Of a DNA stretch of 64,000 nt, positions 11,000-21,900 are shown piece by piece. Source of the DNA: Bacillus sp. FJAT-50079 (GTDB taxonomy: Bacteria; Bacillota; Bacilli; Bacillales; Bacillaceae_C). Location: assembly GCF_018343515.1 (NCBI RefSeq), contig NZ_JAGYPD010000005.1:1-64000 (forward strand), written 5' to 3'. Position 1 is the stretch's first letter, and each line of letters begins with the position of its first letter. The notes below the pieces were generated by a model, which did not search any database, was not told where the DNA came from, and saw only the letters and a list, made by a program, of their open reading frames with translations. The translations under genes and the position numbers were made by a program.

Positions 11000-13900
11000 T
11001 TATACCCGTTTTCTTTGTCGTAATAGGATAATGCCTCCTAAAACGACGAGCATTGCTCCAAGTGCAATCATATAGCTAAATAATTGTTCACCCGTTTGTG
11101 GGAGTTTCGTTGCTACATTCGTTTTATTGCCAGATCCAGATCCTTGCTTATCTGGTTTATTTGGTGCAGTTGGCTCCTCAGGTTTTACTGGTTTTTCAAC
11201 CAACTCACGTGTATTAGCTTTGATGATTTGTATCTTTTCATTCTGCCCCATCACAATTTCAAATGCGAGTGGTGTTTGATCTAAAATATAATTTGTTGGT
11301 GCTTTTATTTCAACAAATTGATAGTTGCCTGGCTTTAGATGATTTACAATAATCTTCCCTGCTTCATCTGTCGTTAAGCCTTCCGCAATGATATTGCCAA
11401 CTTCGTCAAGTAAGTTGAAGACGGCACCTGAAAGTGTAATCGTTGAATCTTCGCTATCGACTTTTATTAATTCGACGGAACCTGTGATCAGATCATTTGT
11501 GAAAGTTATTGATCGAGCTTCCGTTTGCCCCTTATCAATTGTGAAAACAATTGGAGTTGGATCAAGCTTATAGCCAAATGGCGCTTTCGTCTCAACGAAT
11601 TGATAGCTGCCTGGCTTTAACTCCTCGACGATTATTTTACCATCTGCATTCGTCGTTAAGTTTTCTTTGACAACTTGACCATCAGCATCAAGTAATGTAA
11701 ACACTGCACCTTCTAAGATTCGTTCATGATCCTCACGGTCAACTTTCATAAGTTCAACTGAACCCGTTGTTAAACGATTATTTGTTGAAAGTTGAAGTGG
11801 TTCACTTTGTCCTCTATCAATTGTAAATTCAATTGGAGTCGGATCAAGGTCGTAGCCAAATGGTGCTTCCGTTTCAATAAACGTATATTGCCCTGGTTTT
11901 AATTGATCGACAATAATTTTACCGTCAGCATCGGTTACTAAGTTTTCCGCTATTACATTTCCTTCCTTATCCTCTAGCTTGAAAACCGCACCTTCTAATG
12001 TGATCGTCGGATCGTCGTCATCTACTTTTGTTAATTCTACGGAACCTGTTGTCAATTCGTTTTCCATTTGTAATAAAACGATCTTGACATCAGCGACTGT
12101 TGCGCTCTTTTCGATTATAAATGGAATGGCGGTTGTATCTAGCTCATAGCCAAACGGCGCTTTCGTTTCGACAAATTGATATGCGCCTGGCTTTAAGTTT
12201 TCAACAACTAGCTTCCCTTCCTCATCTGTTACTAATCCCGATTGAATAATGTCGCCATCGGCATCTTGTAATTCAAATTCTGCATTTGGCACGACAAGGC
12301 TATGATCATCTTTATCAACTTTCGTTAACTGGACGGAACCTGTGATCAGCTGATTCGTTGCCTGAACAGAGACAACATTCAAATTTTCTCCCTTTTCAAT
12401 TGTGAACTCAACTGGAGTCGGATCAAGTTGATAAAATTCTGGTGCTGCTATTTCGATTAATTGATAGTTGCCAGGTTTCAATTGATCGACAATGATTTTA
12501 CCTTCATCATCTGTCGTTAACTCTTCATGAATGACATTCCCATCTTCATCGAGTAACTTAAAGACCGCTCCTGATAATGTAATGCTTGAATCGGCTTCAT
12601 CCACTTTTGTTAACTCGACGGAACCTGGAGTTAACTCATTCTCTGCCGTTACTTCTACCGTTTTTACATCGGCTTCTGTTGCACTTTTTACAATTTCAAA
12701 TGGAATCGGCGTTGGATTTAACTCGTAACCAAATGGTGCTCCCGTTTCAATGAATTGGTATTTTCCTGGTTTTAAGTTTTCTACAATGATTTTTCCATTC
12801 TCATCCGTTTTCAACTCTGTTTGAATGACGTTACCTTCCGCATCTTGTAGTTCAAATTTAGCTTCTGGTATGACGATACGATTGTCATCTTTATCAACCT
12901 TTGTTAACTGAACAGAACCTGTGATTAACTGATTCGATGCCTGAACAGAGACAGCATTCAAATTTTCTCCCTTTTCAATTGTGAACTCAACTGGAGTCGG
13001 ATCAAGTTGATAAAATTCTGGTGCTGCTATTTCGATTAATTGATAGTTGCCAGGTTTCAATTGATCGACAATGATTTTACCTTCATCATCTGTCGTTAAC
13101 TCTTCATGAATGACATTCCCATCTTCATCGAGTAACTTAAAGACCGCTCCTGATAATGTAATGCTTGAATCGGCTTCATCCACTTTTGTTAACTCGACGG
13201 AACCTGGAGTTAACTCATTCTCTGCCGTTATTTCTACCGTTTTTACATCGGCTTCTGTTGCACTTTTTACAATTTCAAATGGAATCGGCGTTGGATTTAA
13301 CTCGTAACCAAATGGTGCTTCCGTTTCAATGAATTGGTATTTTCCTGGTTTTAAGTTTTCTACAATGATTTTTCCATTCTCATCCGTTTTCAACTCTGTT
13401 TGAATGACGTTACCTTCAACATCTTGTAGTTCAAATTTAGCTTCTGGTATGACGATACGATTGTCATCTTTATCAACCTTTGTTAATTGAACAGAACCTG
13501 TGATTAGCTTATTCAATGCTGTCACAACGACTGCGACTTCGTTTTCTCCTCGCTCAACTTCAAATGTAATTGGGCTTGGGTCTAATTGATAATAGATTGG
13601 AGCTTTTGTCTCAACAAATTGGTATTTTCCTGGGGTTAAGTTTTCAACCAGAATTTCTCCATCAGCATTTGTTGAAATTCCCCTTTGAATCACCTTGCCG
13701 TTTTCATCTTGTAATTCAAAGACCGCACCTTCTAACTTCACTTCCGACTGATCTTCATCAAACTTCGTCAAGATAACTGAGCCTTTGATCAATTCATTGA
13801 CCGCTGTTTTTTCTACCACCACATTTTGCGAAGTTACGATCGTAAATGAAATTGGTGTTTGATTGAGCTTATATCCGAGTGGAGCTTTCGTCTCAACAAA

Positions 13901-16900
13901 CTGATATGTTCCTGGATATAAATCATCCACCTTGATTTTCCCATGTTCATCCGTCGTTAAATTCTCTTGGAGAACATTTCCATCTTCATCTAGCAATTTA
14001 AAAACAGCATTTTCTAAAACAATCTGATTGTTATCTTTATCAACTTTCGTTAGTTCGACTCCACCCTTAATAATTTCATTAGTAATCGGACCGATTTTTA
14101 AAACCTCAAGTTGATTTTCACCGATTGTAAACGGAATTGGCGTTTTATCAATATGATACCCATTTGGCGCAATGAGTTCGATAAATTGATATTCACCTGG
14201 CTCAAGCCCTTCTATATAAATGAGCCCATCTTCATTTGTCACTAGAATTTCGTTCGATACATATTGATCTCCCACTTTTTTAAGCAGCTGAAAGTTCGCG
14301 CCTTCAAGCTTTTTACTTGAATCATTGCTATCGACTTTTTCGAGCTGTACAGCACGGATAATTTTTTGGTTGTGAATGGTTTTAACATTTCCGAGCTTTT
14401 CAGGGTCCCCTTCTACAAATGCTTGATCAATCGTCACTTCTATCGGTTCGCTCTTCGCTAAATAGCCTTCTGGTGCTTCTTCTTCAATGAGTAAATAATC
14501 TCCCCAAAGCAAGTTGCTAAACACAAGGACTCCATTTTCATCTGTCGTCCCTCTTTTTACAACAATGCCACTTTCAGGATCTTTCAAAGCGAAAATTGCA
14601 CCTTCGAGAGCAATCCCACTTGCTTGATCGATTTTTGTAATTTGTAGTCTACCTACTTCTCCTGTACCTACCGCACTTCCTGATGTTACTCTAGATTGAA
14701 ACTCCGCTTTCGAACCTTCTTTCCCTGGCTCGACCGATTCACCTGCAAGAGCAATTTGATTTGAGACAGTTGAAGGTATTCTTAAAATAAATGATTGATA
14801 TTCCAATATATACGGTTCATTAATTTCATTTGAGAAGGTTAATTTAAATGAGAATTCCGTTTGTTCCTCATTAAACTCGATCGTATAATCCTTTCCTTCC
14901 TTTAACAGCTCGCCTTTTGAAACTTGACCGTTTTGTTGAACCGTTGTTGCAAATAATTGAATGGAGTCTTCAAGCACAACATGATTTTCATTTGGCATAT
15001 CTGTAATAACCGCTTTTGTGATTTTCGCTTGTGCAAAGTTTATATTGACTGTCCATTCGGCAATTTTCCCGTTTTGTTTTCCATCCTTTTTCGTATACGA
15101 TCCACCATGTGGAATAGGAACTGACGCATGTAAGTCTGTTTCCTTCGTATTTCCATCAGCAAGTGTCGCTTCATTATCGTATTTGTCAGCAACAAAGCTT
15201 AAATCTTTCAAACTAGTTTTATACGTGATGAGATATGGTTCATTGATCTTCCCAAGATTGACTTTAAACCCAGGATTACCATCTTCATCGTCTATAAAAT
15301 TAATTGTATAATCTTTCCCTGCTACTAGCTCCTCTTGCTTCGTCCCATTCTCTCCACCTGTAAGTGACATTTTATAAACGGTTATGGAGTCTTTCATAAG
15401 CTTTTGATTACCTTGAATAAAGTCTGTTACACTCGCATTCTCAAGTGGTTTTAAATTATAATTCACACCGATATTCCATGTGATTTCTTTGTCGACTGCG
15501 TTATATGAGCCATTTTTAAAACCATTCGCTTGTGTATACGTATCAGGTGTAAAATTAGCCGTTGCAGATTTCTCTTGCCGGTTATTGTTTTCATCTACCC
15601 ATTCAAGTTCTGCTTTATTTTGTAAATAATTTTTCGTTTTGTCTGTACGTTGTTCATAATCGAAAGATGTTTTGTACTTAATCGTATGTGCTTCCGTAAT
15701 TTCTCCATTAAAATGAATTTCAAATTGATCGCCTGCTTGTGGGACAATTGTATAATCTGCCGGACTCGTTAATTCACGCTTACTATTTGAAATAACAATA
15801 CTACTAGGGTCTAATGTTAACCCTGCATTTGTAAAAATATCTGTGAGAATGACATTTTTCATTTCATAGTTGTCATGGTTAAACGTAATTGTCCATTCGA
15901 TCGTTTTATCTTTATAATTTGGCTTCCCATGGCTCTTAAATAAGATTTGCTGACCTATCGGCTGTGTCCCTTGTACCGTTTTGCCATCATATGTGACGTC
16001 ATTGATAATTTCCTCCTCACCATCAAAAACGCGATCGCTTGCTTTAGTTTTATAAACAATTTTATAAGCAGCGCTAATATCTTGCTTAAATTGGAAATCA
16101 AAGCCGTTTTTGCCGCCTTCCGATTTTGATGTAACCCCAAAGTTGTTGAATTCTGCTTTTTCAGTTGCGTTCCCGTCTTTATCAATGCTCATTTCGTGTA
16201 CAACAAACGAATCAGCGATCAACTCTTGGCTTCCATTGAAAAGGTCGCTTAAAATCGCATTCGCTTGGCTAATTGCTTTTTCATTATAGTTATAATAAAT
16301 TTCCCATGTGATCGTCTGTGTTTTTGCATCATAATGACTTGCCTTTTTCGCTAACGGCAAACCGCGCTTCGTTGTTACTGATGCAGTCCCATCACGATTT
16401 GGCCCATTATCAGATGTTAATGTTGCTTTGTTTTCAAAAGTTGTTTTTTCCCCATCTGTAATGTCCGTTTCGAAAACGACTCGATATGCTGACTTAATCT
16501 CTTCATTAAATTGAATAGCAAAGTCTTTTCCATTAGCCGTTTCCCCAATCGTATACTTACTAGGATCAACTTGCTCACCCAGTTCAACTGTTCCATTTAG
16601 TCTTGTAACGAGATGATAAAGTTTAATTGTGCCTTCTTTTAATGTTTGCCCATCCTGAATTGGGTCATTTAATACAGCATTTTGCAAAGCTTCTAACGTT
16701 TTATTAAAATCTACCGTCCATGTAATTTTTTCAGCATTGTAGGCGCGATCGACCTTCCCGCTTTTCTCAACGGATGGTCCGCCCGGTCGATAATTAATTG
16801 GTATATTATGAGACGCTTCTCCTTGAATCGGAGTCACTGTCACTTTATCATCATCAATCACTAATTCTTTATGTAATTCAGTGATGATTTGTAAACTTCC

Positions 16901-17614
16901 GCCAAGATTAGAATGCTCTTCAATATATTTTGTGAACTCAATGGTCGCTTGCCCACTATCATTGACGGAAAAATATCCAATTAAATTTCCAGAGTAATCC
17001 TTCATTTCTTCCCGATTTAACGTATTATACACATCTAATTCGGGTGGTACTTGAAAGGTAAAAGTGGATCCTTCTTTATAATTATGACCATTTGGAATCG
17101 CCCAATTATAGGATATCGAAACAATTGTTTCTGGTCCGGCACTTTCTACCTCTTGACCATTTTCCGATAAAGTAATTTGATAATCTGTTAAAATATTATT
17201 CTCAATCACGGATGCGGCAGCAATGGTAGAGAAGGTTTCTAATTCTGCTCCTCCGTCTACTACTTCCTCATCCAAAACATCCGGTGCTTGCCCTTCGGCT
17301 ATTTCCTCCTCTTCATTTGAAACCTCTGCTTCTTCTCCTTCAATAGGTTTTTCCTCATTATTTTCCGGAGTAGTGACCGGTTTATCTACTTCCTCAACTG
17401 AATCTTCAGCCGCTCCTTCTTCTTCAACCACATTTTCATTACTTTCTGAAGGTTCGGCTCCCCCCTCTAAATCTTCTTGATCAGAGGTAGAGACAATTTG
17501 ACTCTCCGCATTTACATTGTTGATCACGTCCATTGCATTAACCGTTCCGAGCGGTCCCAAAATAGTTTGACCGATAATCAACAATGCAAGCATAAAAATG
17601 TTTACCTTCCTCAC
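11000..17614 (-). CDS. Giant LPQTG-anchored surface adhesin with Cna/SpaA repeats
   Basis: 2204 residues from GTG 17614 (GGAGGG 5 nt upstream). Order: signal peptide (about 1-27), Glu-rich linker (35-135), MSCRAMM-like adhesive domains (about 140-985, at least five units with a W-x-(I/V)-x-x-N start), then twelve SpaA/Cna-B type domains of about 95 residues (985-2130), each with the LTKVD lysine and a FVETKAPxGY-type glutamate typical of isopeptide-locked folds, a Pro/Lys/Gly spacer, LPQTG (2171-2175), a hydrophobic helix and RQRKR tail. It should stand as a rigid stalk with a binding tip on the cell wall. The ligand cannot be told. Inside the conserved ygaD-ygaC interval it looks acquired. 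Confidence 0.93.
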   Translation of the reverse strand: MRKVNIFMLALLIIGQTILGPLGTVNAMDVINNVNAESQIVSTSDQEDLEGGAEPSESNENVVEEEGAAEDSVEEVDKPVTTPENNEEKPIEGEEAEVSNEEEEIAEGQAPDVLDEEVVDGGAELETFSTIAAASVIENNILTDYQITLSENGQEVESAGPETIVSISYNWAIPNGHNYKEGSTFTFQVPPELDVYNTLNREEMKDYSGNLIGYFSVNDSGQATIEFTKYIEEHSNLGGSLQIITELHKELVIDDDKVTVTPIQGEASHNIPINYRPGGPSVEKSGKVDRAYNAEKITWTVDFNKTLEALQNAVLNDPIQDGQTLKEGTIKLYHLVTRLNGTVELGEQVDPSKYTIGETANGKDFAIQFNEEIKSAYRVVFETDITDGEKTTFENKATLTSDNGPNRDGTASVTTKRGLPLAKKASHYDAKTQTITWEIYYNYNEKAISQANAILSDLFNGSQELIADSFVVHEMSIDKDGNATEKAEFNNFGVTSKSEGGKNGFDFQFKQDISAAYKIVYKTKASDRVFDGEEEIINDVTYDGKTVQGTQPIGQQILFKSHGKPNYKDKTIEWTITFNHDNYEMKNVILTDIFTNAGLTLDPSSIVISNSKRELTSPADYTIVPQAGDQFEIHFNGEITEAHTIKYKTSFDYEQRTDKTKNYLQNKAELEWVDENNNRQEKSATANFTPDTYTQANGFKNGSYNAVDKEITWNIGVNYNLKPLENASVTDFIQGNQKLMKDSITVYKMSLTGGENGTKQEELVAGKDYTINFIDDEDGNPGFKVNLGKINEPYLITYKTSLKDLSFVADKYDNEATLADGNTKETDLHASVPIPHGGSYTKKDGKQNGKIAEWTVNINFAQAKITKAVITDMPNENHVVLEDSIQLFATTVQQNGQVSKGELLKEGKDYTIEFNEEQTEFSFKLTFSNEINEPYILEYQSFILRIPSTVSNQIALAGESVEPGKEGSKAEFQSRVTSGSAVGTGEVGRLQITKIDQASGIALEGAIFALKDPESGIVVKRGTTDENGVLVFSNLLWGDYLLIEEEAPEGYLAKSEPIEVTIDQAFVEGDPEKLGNVKTIHNQKIIRAVQLEKVDSNDSSKKLEGANFQLLKKVGDQYVSNEILVTNEDGLIYIEGLEPGEYQFIELIAPNGYHIDKTPIPFTIGENQLEVLKIGPITNEIIKGGVELTKVDKDNNQIVLENAVFKLLDEDGNVLQENLTTDEHGKIKVDDLYPGTYQFVETKAPLGYKLNQTPISFTIVTSQNVVVEKTAVNELIKGSVILTKFDEDQSEVKLEGAVFELQDENGKVIQRGISTNADGEILVENLTPGKYQFVETKAPIYYQLDPSPITFEVERGENEVAVVVTALNKLITGSVQLTKVDKDDNRIVIPEAKFELQDVEGNVIQTELKTDENGKIIVENLKPGKYQFIETEAPFGYELNPTPIPFEIVKSATEADVKTVEITAENELTPGSVELTKVDEADSSITLSGAVFKLLDEDGNVIHEELTTDDEGKIIVDQLKPGNYQLIEIAAPEFYQLDPTPVEFTIEKGENLNAVSVQASNQLITGSVQLTKVDKDDNRIVIPEAKFELQDAEGNVIQTELKTDENGKIIVENLKPGKYQFIETGAPFGYELNPTPIPFEIVKSATEADVKTVEVTAENELTPGSVELTKVDEADSSITLSGAVFKLLDEDGNVIHEELTTDDEGKIIVDQLKPGNYQLIEIAAPEFYQLDPTPVEFTIEKGENLNVVSVQATNQLITGSVQLTKVDKDDHSLVVPNAEFELQDADGDIIQSGLVTDEEGKLVVENLKPGAYQFVETKAPFGYELDTTAIPFIIEKSATVADVKIVLLQMENELTTGSVELTKVDDDDPTITLEGAVFKLEDKEGNVIAENLVTDADGKIIVDQLKPGQYTFIETEAPFGYDLDPTPIEFTIDRGQSEPLQLSTNNRLTTGSVELMKVDREDHERILEGAVFTLLDADGQVVKENLTTNADGKIIVEELKPGSYQFVETKAPFGYKLDPTPIVFTIDKGQTEARSITFTNDLITGSVELIKVDSEDSTITLSGAVFNLLDEVGNIIAEGLTTDEAGKIIVNHLKPGNYQFVEIKAPTNYILDQTPLAFEIVMGQNEKIQIIKANTRELVEKPVKPEEPTAPNKPDKQGSGSGNKTNVATKLPQTGEQLFSYMIALGAMLVVLGGIILLRQRKRV
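12340..13500 (-). repeat. Recent 579-bp tandem duplication inside the adhesin gene
   Basis: Two almost identical 579-bp units lie side by side (roughly 12356-12934 and 12935-13513); each codes for two SpaA domains (193 residues). The copies differ at only a handful of codons (for example Val/Ala, Glu/Gly, Ile/Val), while the other SpaA domains of the protein are clearly more divergent. The length is a multiple of three, so the frame is kept. Confidence 0.9.
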
Positions 17615-17665
17615 ACAATCCCTCCGTTTCTTACTAGCTTGCTCAAGAACACATAGATCCTTTTC

Positions 17666-17700
17666 ATTATAAAAATTAAAAGTGTACATAATCTGTACAT
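17666..17700 (-). promoter_or_regulatory. Adhesin promoter with SARP-like direct repeat
   Basis: On the plus strand TGTACAT occurs at 17683-17689 and again at 17694-17700, so the heptamers repeat with an 11-bp period. On the minus strand a perfect -10 TATAAT lies at 17666-17671, 11 bp downstream of the repeat, and there is no good -35. Heptamer direct repeats with 11-bp spacing just upstream of the -10 are the binding mode known for SARP activators, and a SARP-type regulator is encoded next door. The link is inferred. Confidence 0.6.
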
Positions 17701-17812
17701 TTTATTACTAATATTCAATTACTATTGATTTATGTTATTGACTATAATTGGTATTGTTGTAAAACTATATATACATACCTATTGTGAACTTATAGAAAGG
17801 ATGAGCATCTAA

Positions 17813-18952
17813 ATGAGGGCCATTTTAGTGGATGATGAACAATTAGCCCTTGACTATTTAGAAGGGCTTTTAAATAAGATCGGAAATATCGAAGTTATCG
17901 GCACATTTATTGATCCTTTTGAAGCAAAAAAGAACATACTTGAAGAAAAACCAGAGATTGTTTTTCTTGATATTGAATTGCCTGAAATAAATGGCATCGA
18001 GCTTGCCGAACAAATTCAACAATCCTTACCCCATATCCATATCGTATTTATCACCGGATTTAATGATTATGCCGTTAAAGCATTCGAATTAAATGCCATC
18101 GATTATGTTGTCAAGCCTGTTCAAATGCGGAGACTACATGAGACGATTCGCCGCTTTCAAGTAAGCAGAGCTGCGATCACCCATCAGTCCGATCCAGTTA
18201 GCCGTATTTGCGCATTTCAATCTTTATCATTCACTTGTACGGATGAAACAACTGAAATACTGAATGTAAAATGGAGAACGTCAAAAGCACGAGGAATATT
18301 TACTTTCTTACTCCAACATCGGAATGAATACATTAGCAAAGACGATCTACTGGAATTATTTTGGCCCGAAGTGGATCGGGAAAAAGGAATGATGCAACTA
18401 TATAGTACGATTTATCAAATTCGTAAAACATTGTCATCAATCCATTTTGAAATTGAAATTACAAGTCAAGCAAACGGTTATCAACTTAAATTAAACAACG
18501 TTAAGTTTGATGTTGAAGAATGGGAGAATGGCTTGAGGGAAAACCCTATCGTCAACGATGAGACACTTCCAGTTCATCAGCGTTTATTGAACGTTTATCA
18601 AGGTGACTACTTAAGTCAAGAAGATTATCTTTGGGCGGAGAATGAGCGTGAGCGATTACGAATCCTTTGGTTTCAGCATCTTACAAAGGTGGCAGACTAT
18701 TTCACAGGCAAAGGTGAATATGCTGAAGCAATTTCACTTTATTTACGAATGCAGATGGAAGCCCCTTACATCGATCATAGTTATTTCAAGTTGATGCAAC
18801 TTTATAGTGAAGTAAGAAATTTTCATGCTGTCGAACAACAATATGTTCAACTAAAAAAAATGTTATTGGAAGAATACGGGGTAAAGCCAAAAGCCTCCAT
18901 TCAAACATGGTATACAAATTGGCTTAAAAATGTAGCATTTGAGGATGTGTAA
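17813..18952 (+). CDS. Response regulator with SARP/BTAD output domain
   Basis: 379 residues. The receiver (1-120) has the acidic pair DD at 7-8, phospho-acceptor Asp53 in FLDIELPE and the Lys of DYVVKPV. A winged-helix DNA-binding part (about 145-235, with ISKDDLLELFWPEVDREKG) leads to a bacterial transcriptional activation domain of TPR-like helices (about 240-375). It is thus a SARP-type activator controlled by phosphorylation. Divergent from the adhesin, with a 198-bp shared upstream region, and followed by its kinase. Likely target: the adhesin promoter at 17666-17700. Confidence 0.9.
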   Translation: MRAILVDDEQLALDYLEGLLNKIGNIEVIGTFIDPFEAKKNILEEKPEIVFLDIELPEINGIELAEQIQQSLPHIHIVFITGFNDYAVKAFELNAIDYVVKPVQMRRLHETIRRFQVSRAAITHQSDPVSRICAFQSLSFTCTDETTEILNVKWRTSKARGIFTFLLQHRNEYISKDDLLELFWPEVDREKGMMQLYSTIYQIRKTLSSIHFEIEITSQANGYQLKLNNVKFDVEEWENGLRENPIVNDETLPVHQRLLNVYQGDYLSQEDYLWAENERERLRILWFQHLTKVADYFTGKGEYAEAISLYLRMQMEAPYIDHSYFKLMQLYSEVRNFHAVEQQYVQLKKMLLEEYGVKPKASIQTWYTNWLKNVAFEDV

Positions 18953-18989
18953 CGATCACTTACGCTTTACAGAAGGACTGAACGAATAT

Positions 18990-21900
18990 ATGAACAACGA
19001 TAAGGGCCTCTCCGGAAGAAAGATCTTTCTAATGATTAGCTTATTTTTGCTCGTGCTTTCTAGCTTTCGCATCGGCTGGATTATCTATCACAAACCGCCT
19101 CATCAACCTTATGTAACAAAAGGGATTATTGATTTACGTAATTGGGAATTTAGTCATAATGAAACAATCACACTCGATGGAGAGTGGGAATTTTACCCAG
19201 AGCAATTATTATTAAATCCCGATAAATCGAGCTACGAGCATGAACTTCAACCTATACCTGGCAATTGGAATCAATCGATTCAATATGGTACGTACCGTGT
19301 AAAAGTTTTACTACCTGATCATCAAGATCAGCTATACGGCATACTTATCCGAAATATTTCATCAGCAGCCCGTATATACGCAGATGGGGAGATATTGACT
19401 CAGATCGGCCAACCAACAGAATCCATTGATCACTATAAAAGTAAATTAGGTATGTACAAAACTGTATTTCATTCAGATCGTAATGAAATGGAAATCATGA
19501 TTCAAGTTGCCAACTATGAAAATCCAGCTGGGGGAGGAATTACAAGTTCCATTACCTTCGGAACAGAAGAAGCAATTAATAAAGAAGCTAGTTTTTCAAT
19601 GAACTCGCAATTATTCGTAGCGCTTATCCTTGTCATCCATAGTTTATATGCATTTGGCTTGTATTTCATCGATAAAAATACACGGCGAAAAGAACTGATT
19701 TATTTTGCTTTGTTACTTATTTTTGCAGCTTTTTCTATCGTAGTCGATGATGATAAAATATTATTTACGATACTTCCAGTTAATGCAATTTGGTCACAAA
19801 AGCTATTATATATCTCTTTTGCGGGAACTGTTTTTTTCATTCTCAAATTTATTAAAGAGATCTTTCAATTAAAAAGCCCAATGTTTCGGTTGCTTTTTAT
19901 TATTTATGCAATACTGACTCTTTCCACACTCGTCTTGCCATTCCCATTCGTTAATTTTATTGGCTCCTGCATAATGCTTTTCAATGCCATTTCGTATTCA
20001 TTTATGTTTGTGCAAATATTAAAAGTAATAAAAAATGGGAATACAGATGCACTTTTTATATTTTTTGCTAATATCGTAAATTTATTGAATGTTTTATGGG
20101 GAATTGCGATTAATATGAATATGTTAAAAATCCCATTCTACCCAATTGATTATTTGGTTGCTATTGCTGCCTTTTCCGGTTTTCTATTTAAAAGGCATAT
20201 TCATACAACACAATTAAACAAAGAATATATGAAAGAACTGCAAAAAGTGGATAAGATGAAGGATGAATTTTTAGCAAATACTTCTCACGAGTTAAGAAAC
20301 CCGCTTCATGGAATCATTAATATAACAGAAATGTTATTACAGGATCATGAAGAATCGTTAACGATAAAAAACAGAAATAATTTAAAACTACTCGTTCGAT
20401 TAGGCAAACAGATGGCATTTACCTTAAACGATCTTCTTGATATTACACATTTACACGAACAAAAAATTCGCCTTAATCAAGAGAATGTAGATTTACACGC
20501 AGTTACGACTGGTGTTCTTGATATGATTCGTTTTATGACCGAGGGAAAAAATATTGAATTGCATATAACGATCCCTTCTTCTTTTCCGTTCGTACACGCA
20601 GATGAAAACCGATTGATTCAAATATTATTCAATTTGATCCACAACGCGGTCAAATATACGAATGAAGGGTCTGTAACAATTGATGCTAAAAGTAAAAACC
20701 ATATGGCCATCATTACAGTATCAGATACAGGCATTGGGATGAGTGAAAAGTTCCAACAATCGATTTTTCAACGCTATACACAAGAAAATACAGATGGAAA
20801 CGGCATCGGCTTAGGGCTTAATATTTGTAAACAATTGGTTGAATTGCATGGTGGAACGATATCTGTTCAGTCCGCAATCGGTCAAGGATCGATTTTTACC
20901 TTTACGATTCCCTTAGCAAATATGAGTGCTAAAACAGAAGTAGCCGCTGCCAGTACACCTGAAGACGAAAAAAGATTATTCCCGAACACGGAAGTGAGTA
21001 AACAAAATCCGGCTTATCATTCAAATGCTAAAATTTTAATTGTTGATGATGATCCTGTTAATTTAAAGATTTTAACTAATGTATTGGAACGCGATTATTT
21101 TATCGGTACTGCTAGAAATGGGGATGAAGCTCTAGTACAGCTTGAAACGAATGAATGGGATTTAGTTGTTTCAGATGTCATGATGCCAAATATGTCTGGC
21201 TATCAATTAACAGAAATAATCCGTAAACGATTTACGATCTCAGAATTGCCGATTTTATTGCTAACCGCACGCAACCAGCTTACAGATATTTATACTGGAT
21301 TTTCGGTTGGTGCAAACGATTATGTCGCGAAACCAATGGATATGTTAGAATTACAAGCACGTGTAAAAGCATTAACAACATTAAAGCAGTCAATCCGTGA
21401 ACAACTGCGAATGGAAGCCGCATGGCTCCAAGCACAAATACAGCCGCATTTCTTATTTAATACACTTAACACGATTGCCGCCCTAGGAGAAAAAGATACC
21501 GAACGAATGAATAAATTACTTGCTGCATTCGCTAATTACTTACGAAAAAGCTTCGATATTTATAATACGCAGTCACTCGTTTCTATCGATGATGAGCTCG
21601 ACTTAGTCCATTCCTATTTGTTCATTGAAAAAGAACGCTTCGGGGATAGGGTGCAAATCAAATGGTTAATAAATGAGGAATTAGATTTTCATCTGCCTCC
21701 ACTATCGCTGCAAACGATCGCCGAAAACGCCATTAGACACGGCATTTTAAAGCGAAGGAGTGGTGGAACGATTTGCATAGAGATAATGGAACATGAAAAT
21801 CACTATGAGATTGTGACTAGGGATGACGGCGTAGGTATGGACGAGGAGAAAATCCATAAAATTCTTAACGAATATCAAAGTAAAAATCGAGGAATTGGTA

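Noticed and set aside
11388-17480. Plus-strand ORFs of 60-97 codons inside the adhesin gene
   Set aside because: Antisense shadows of the repetitive coding sequence; they recur with the repeats.
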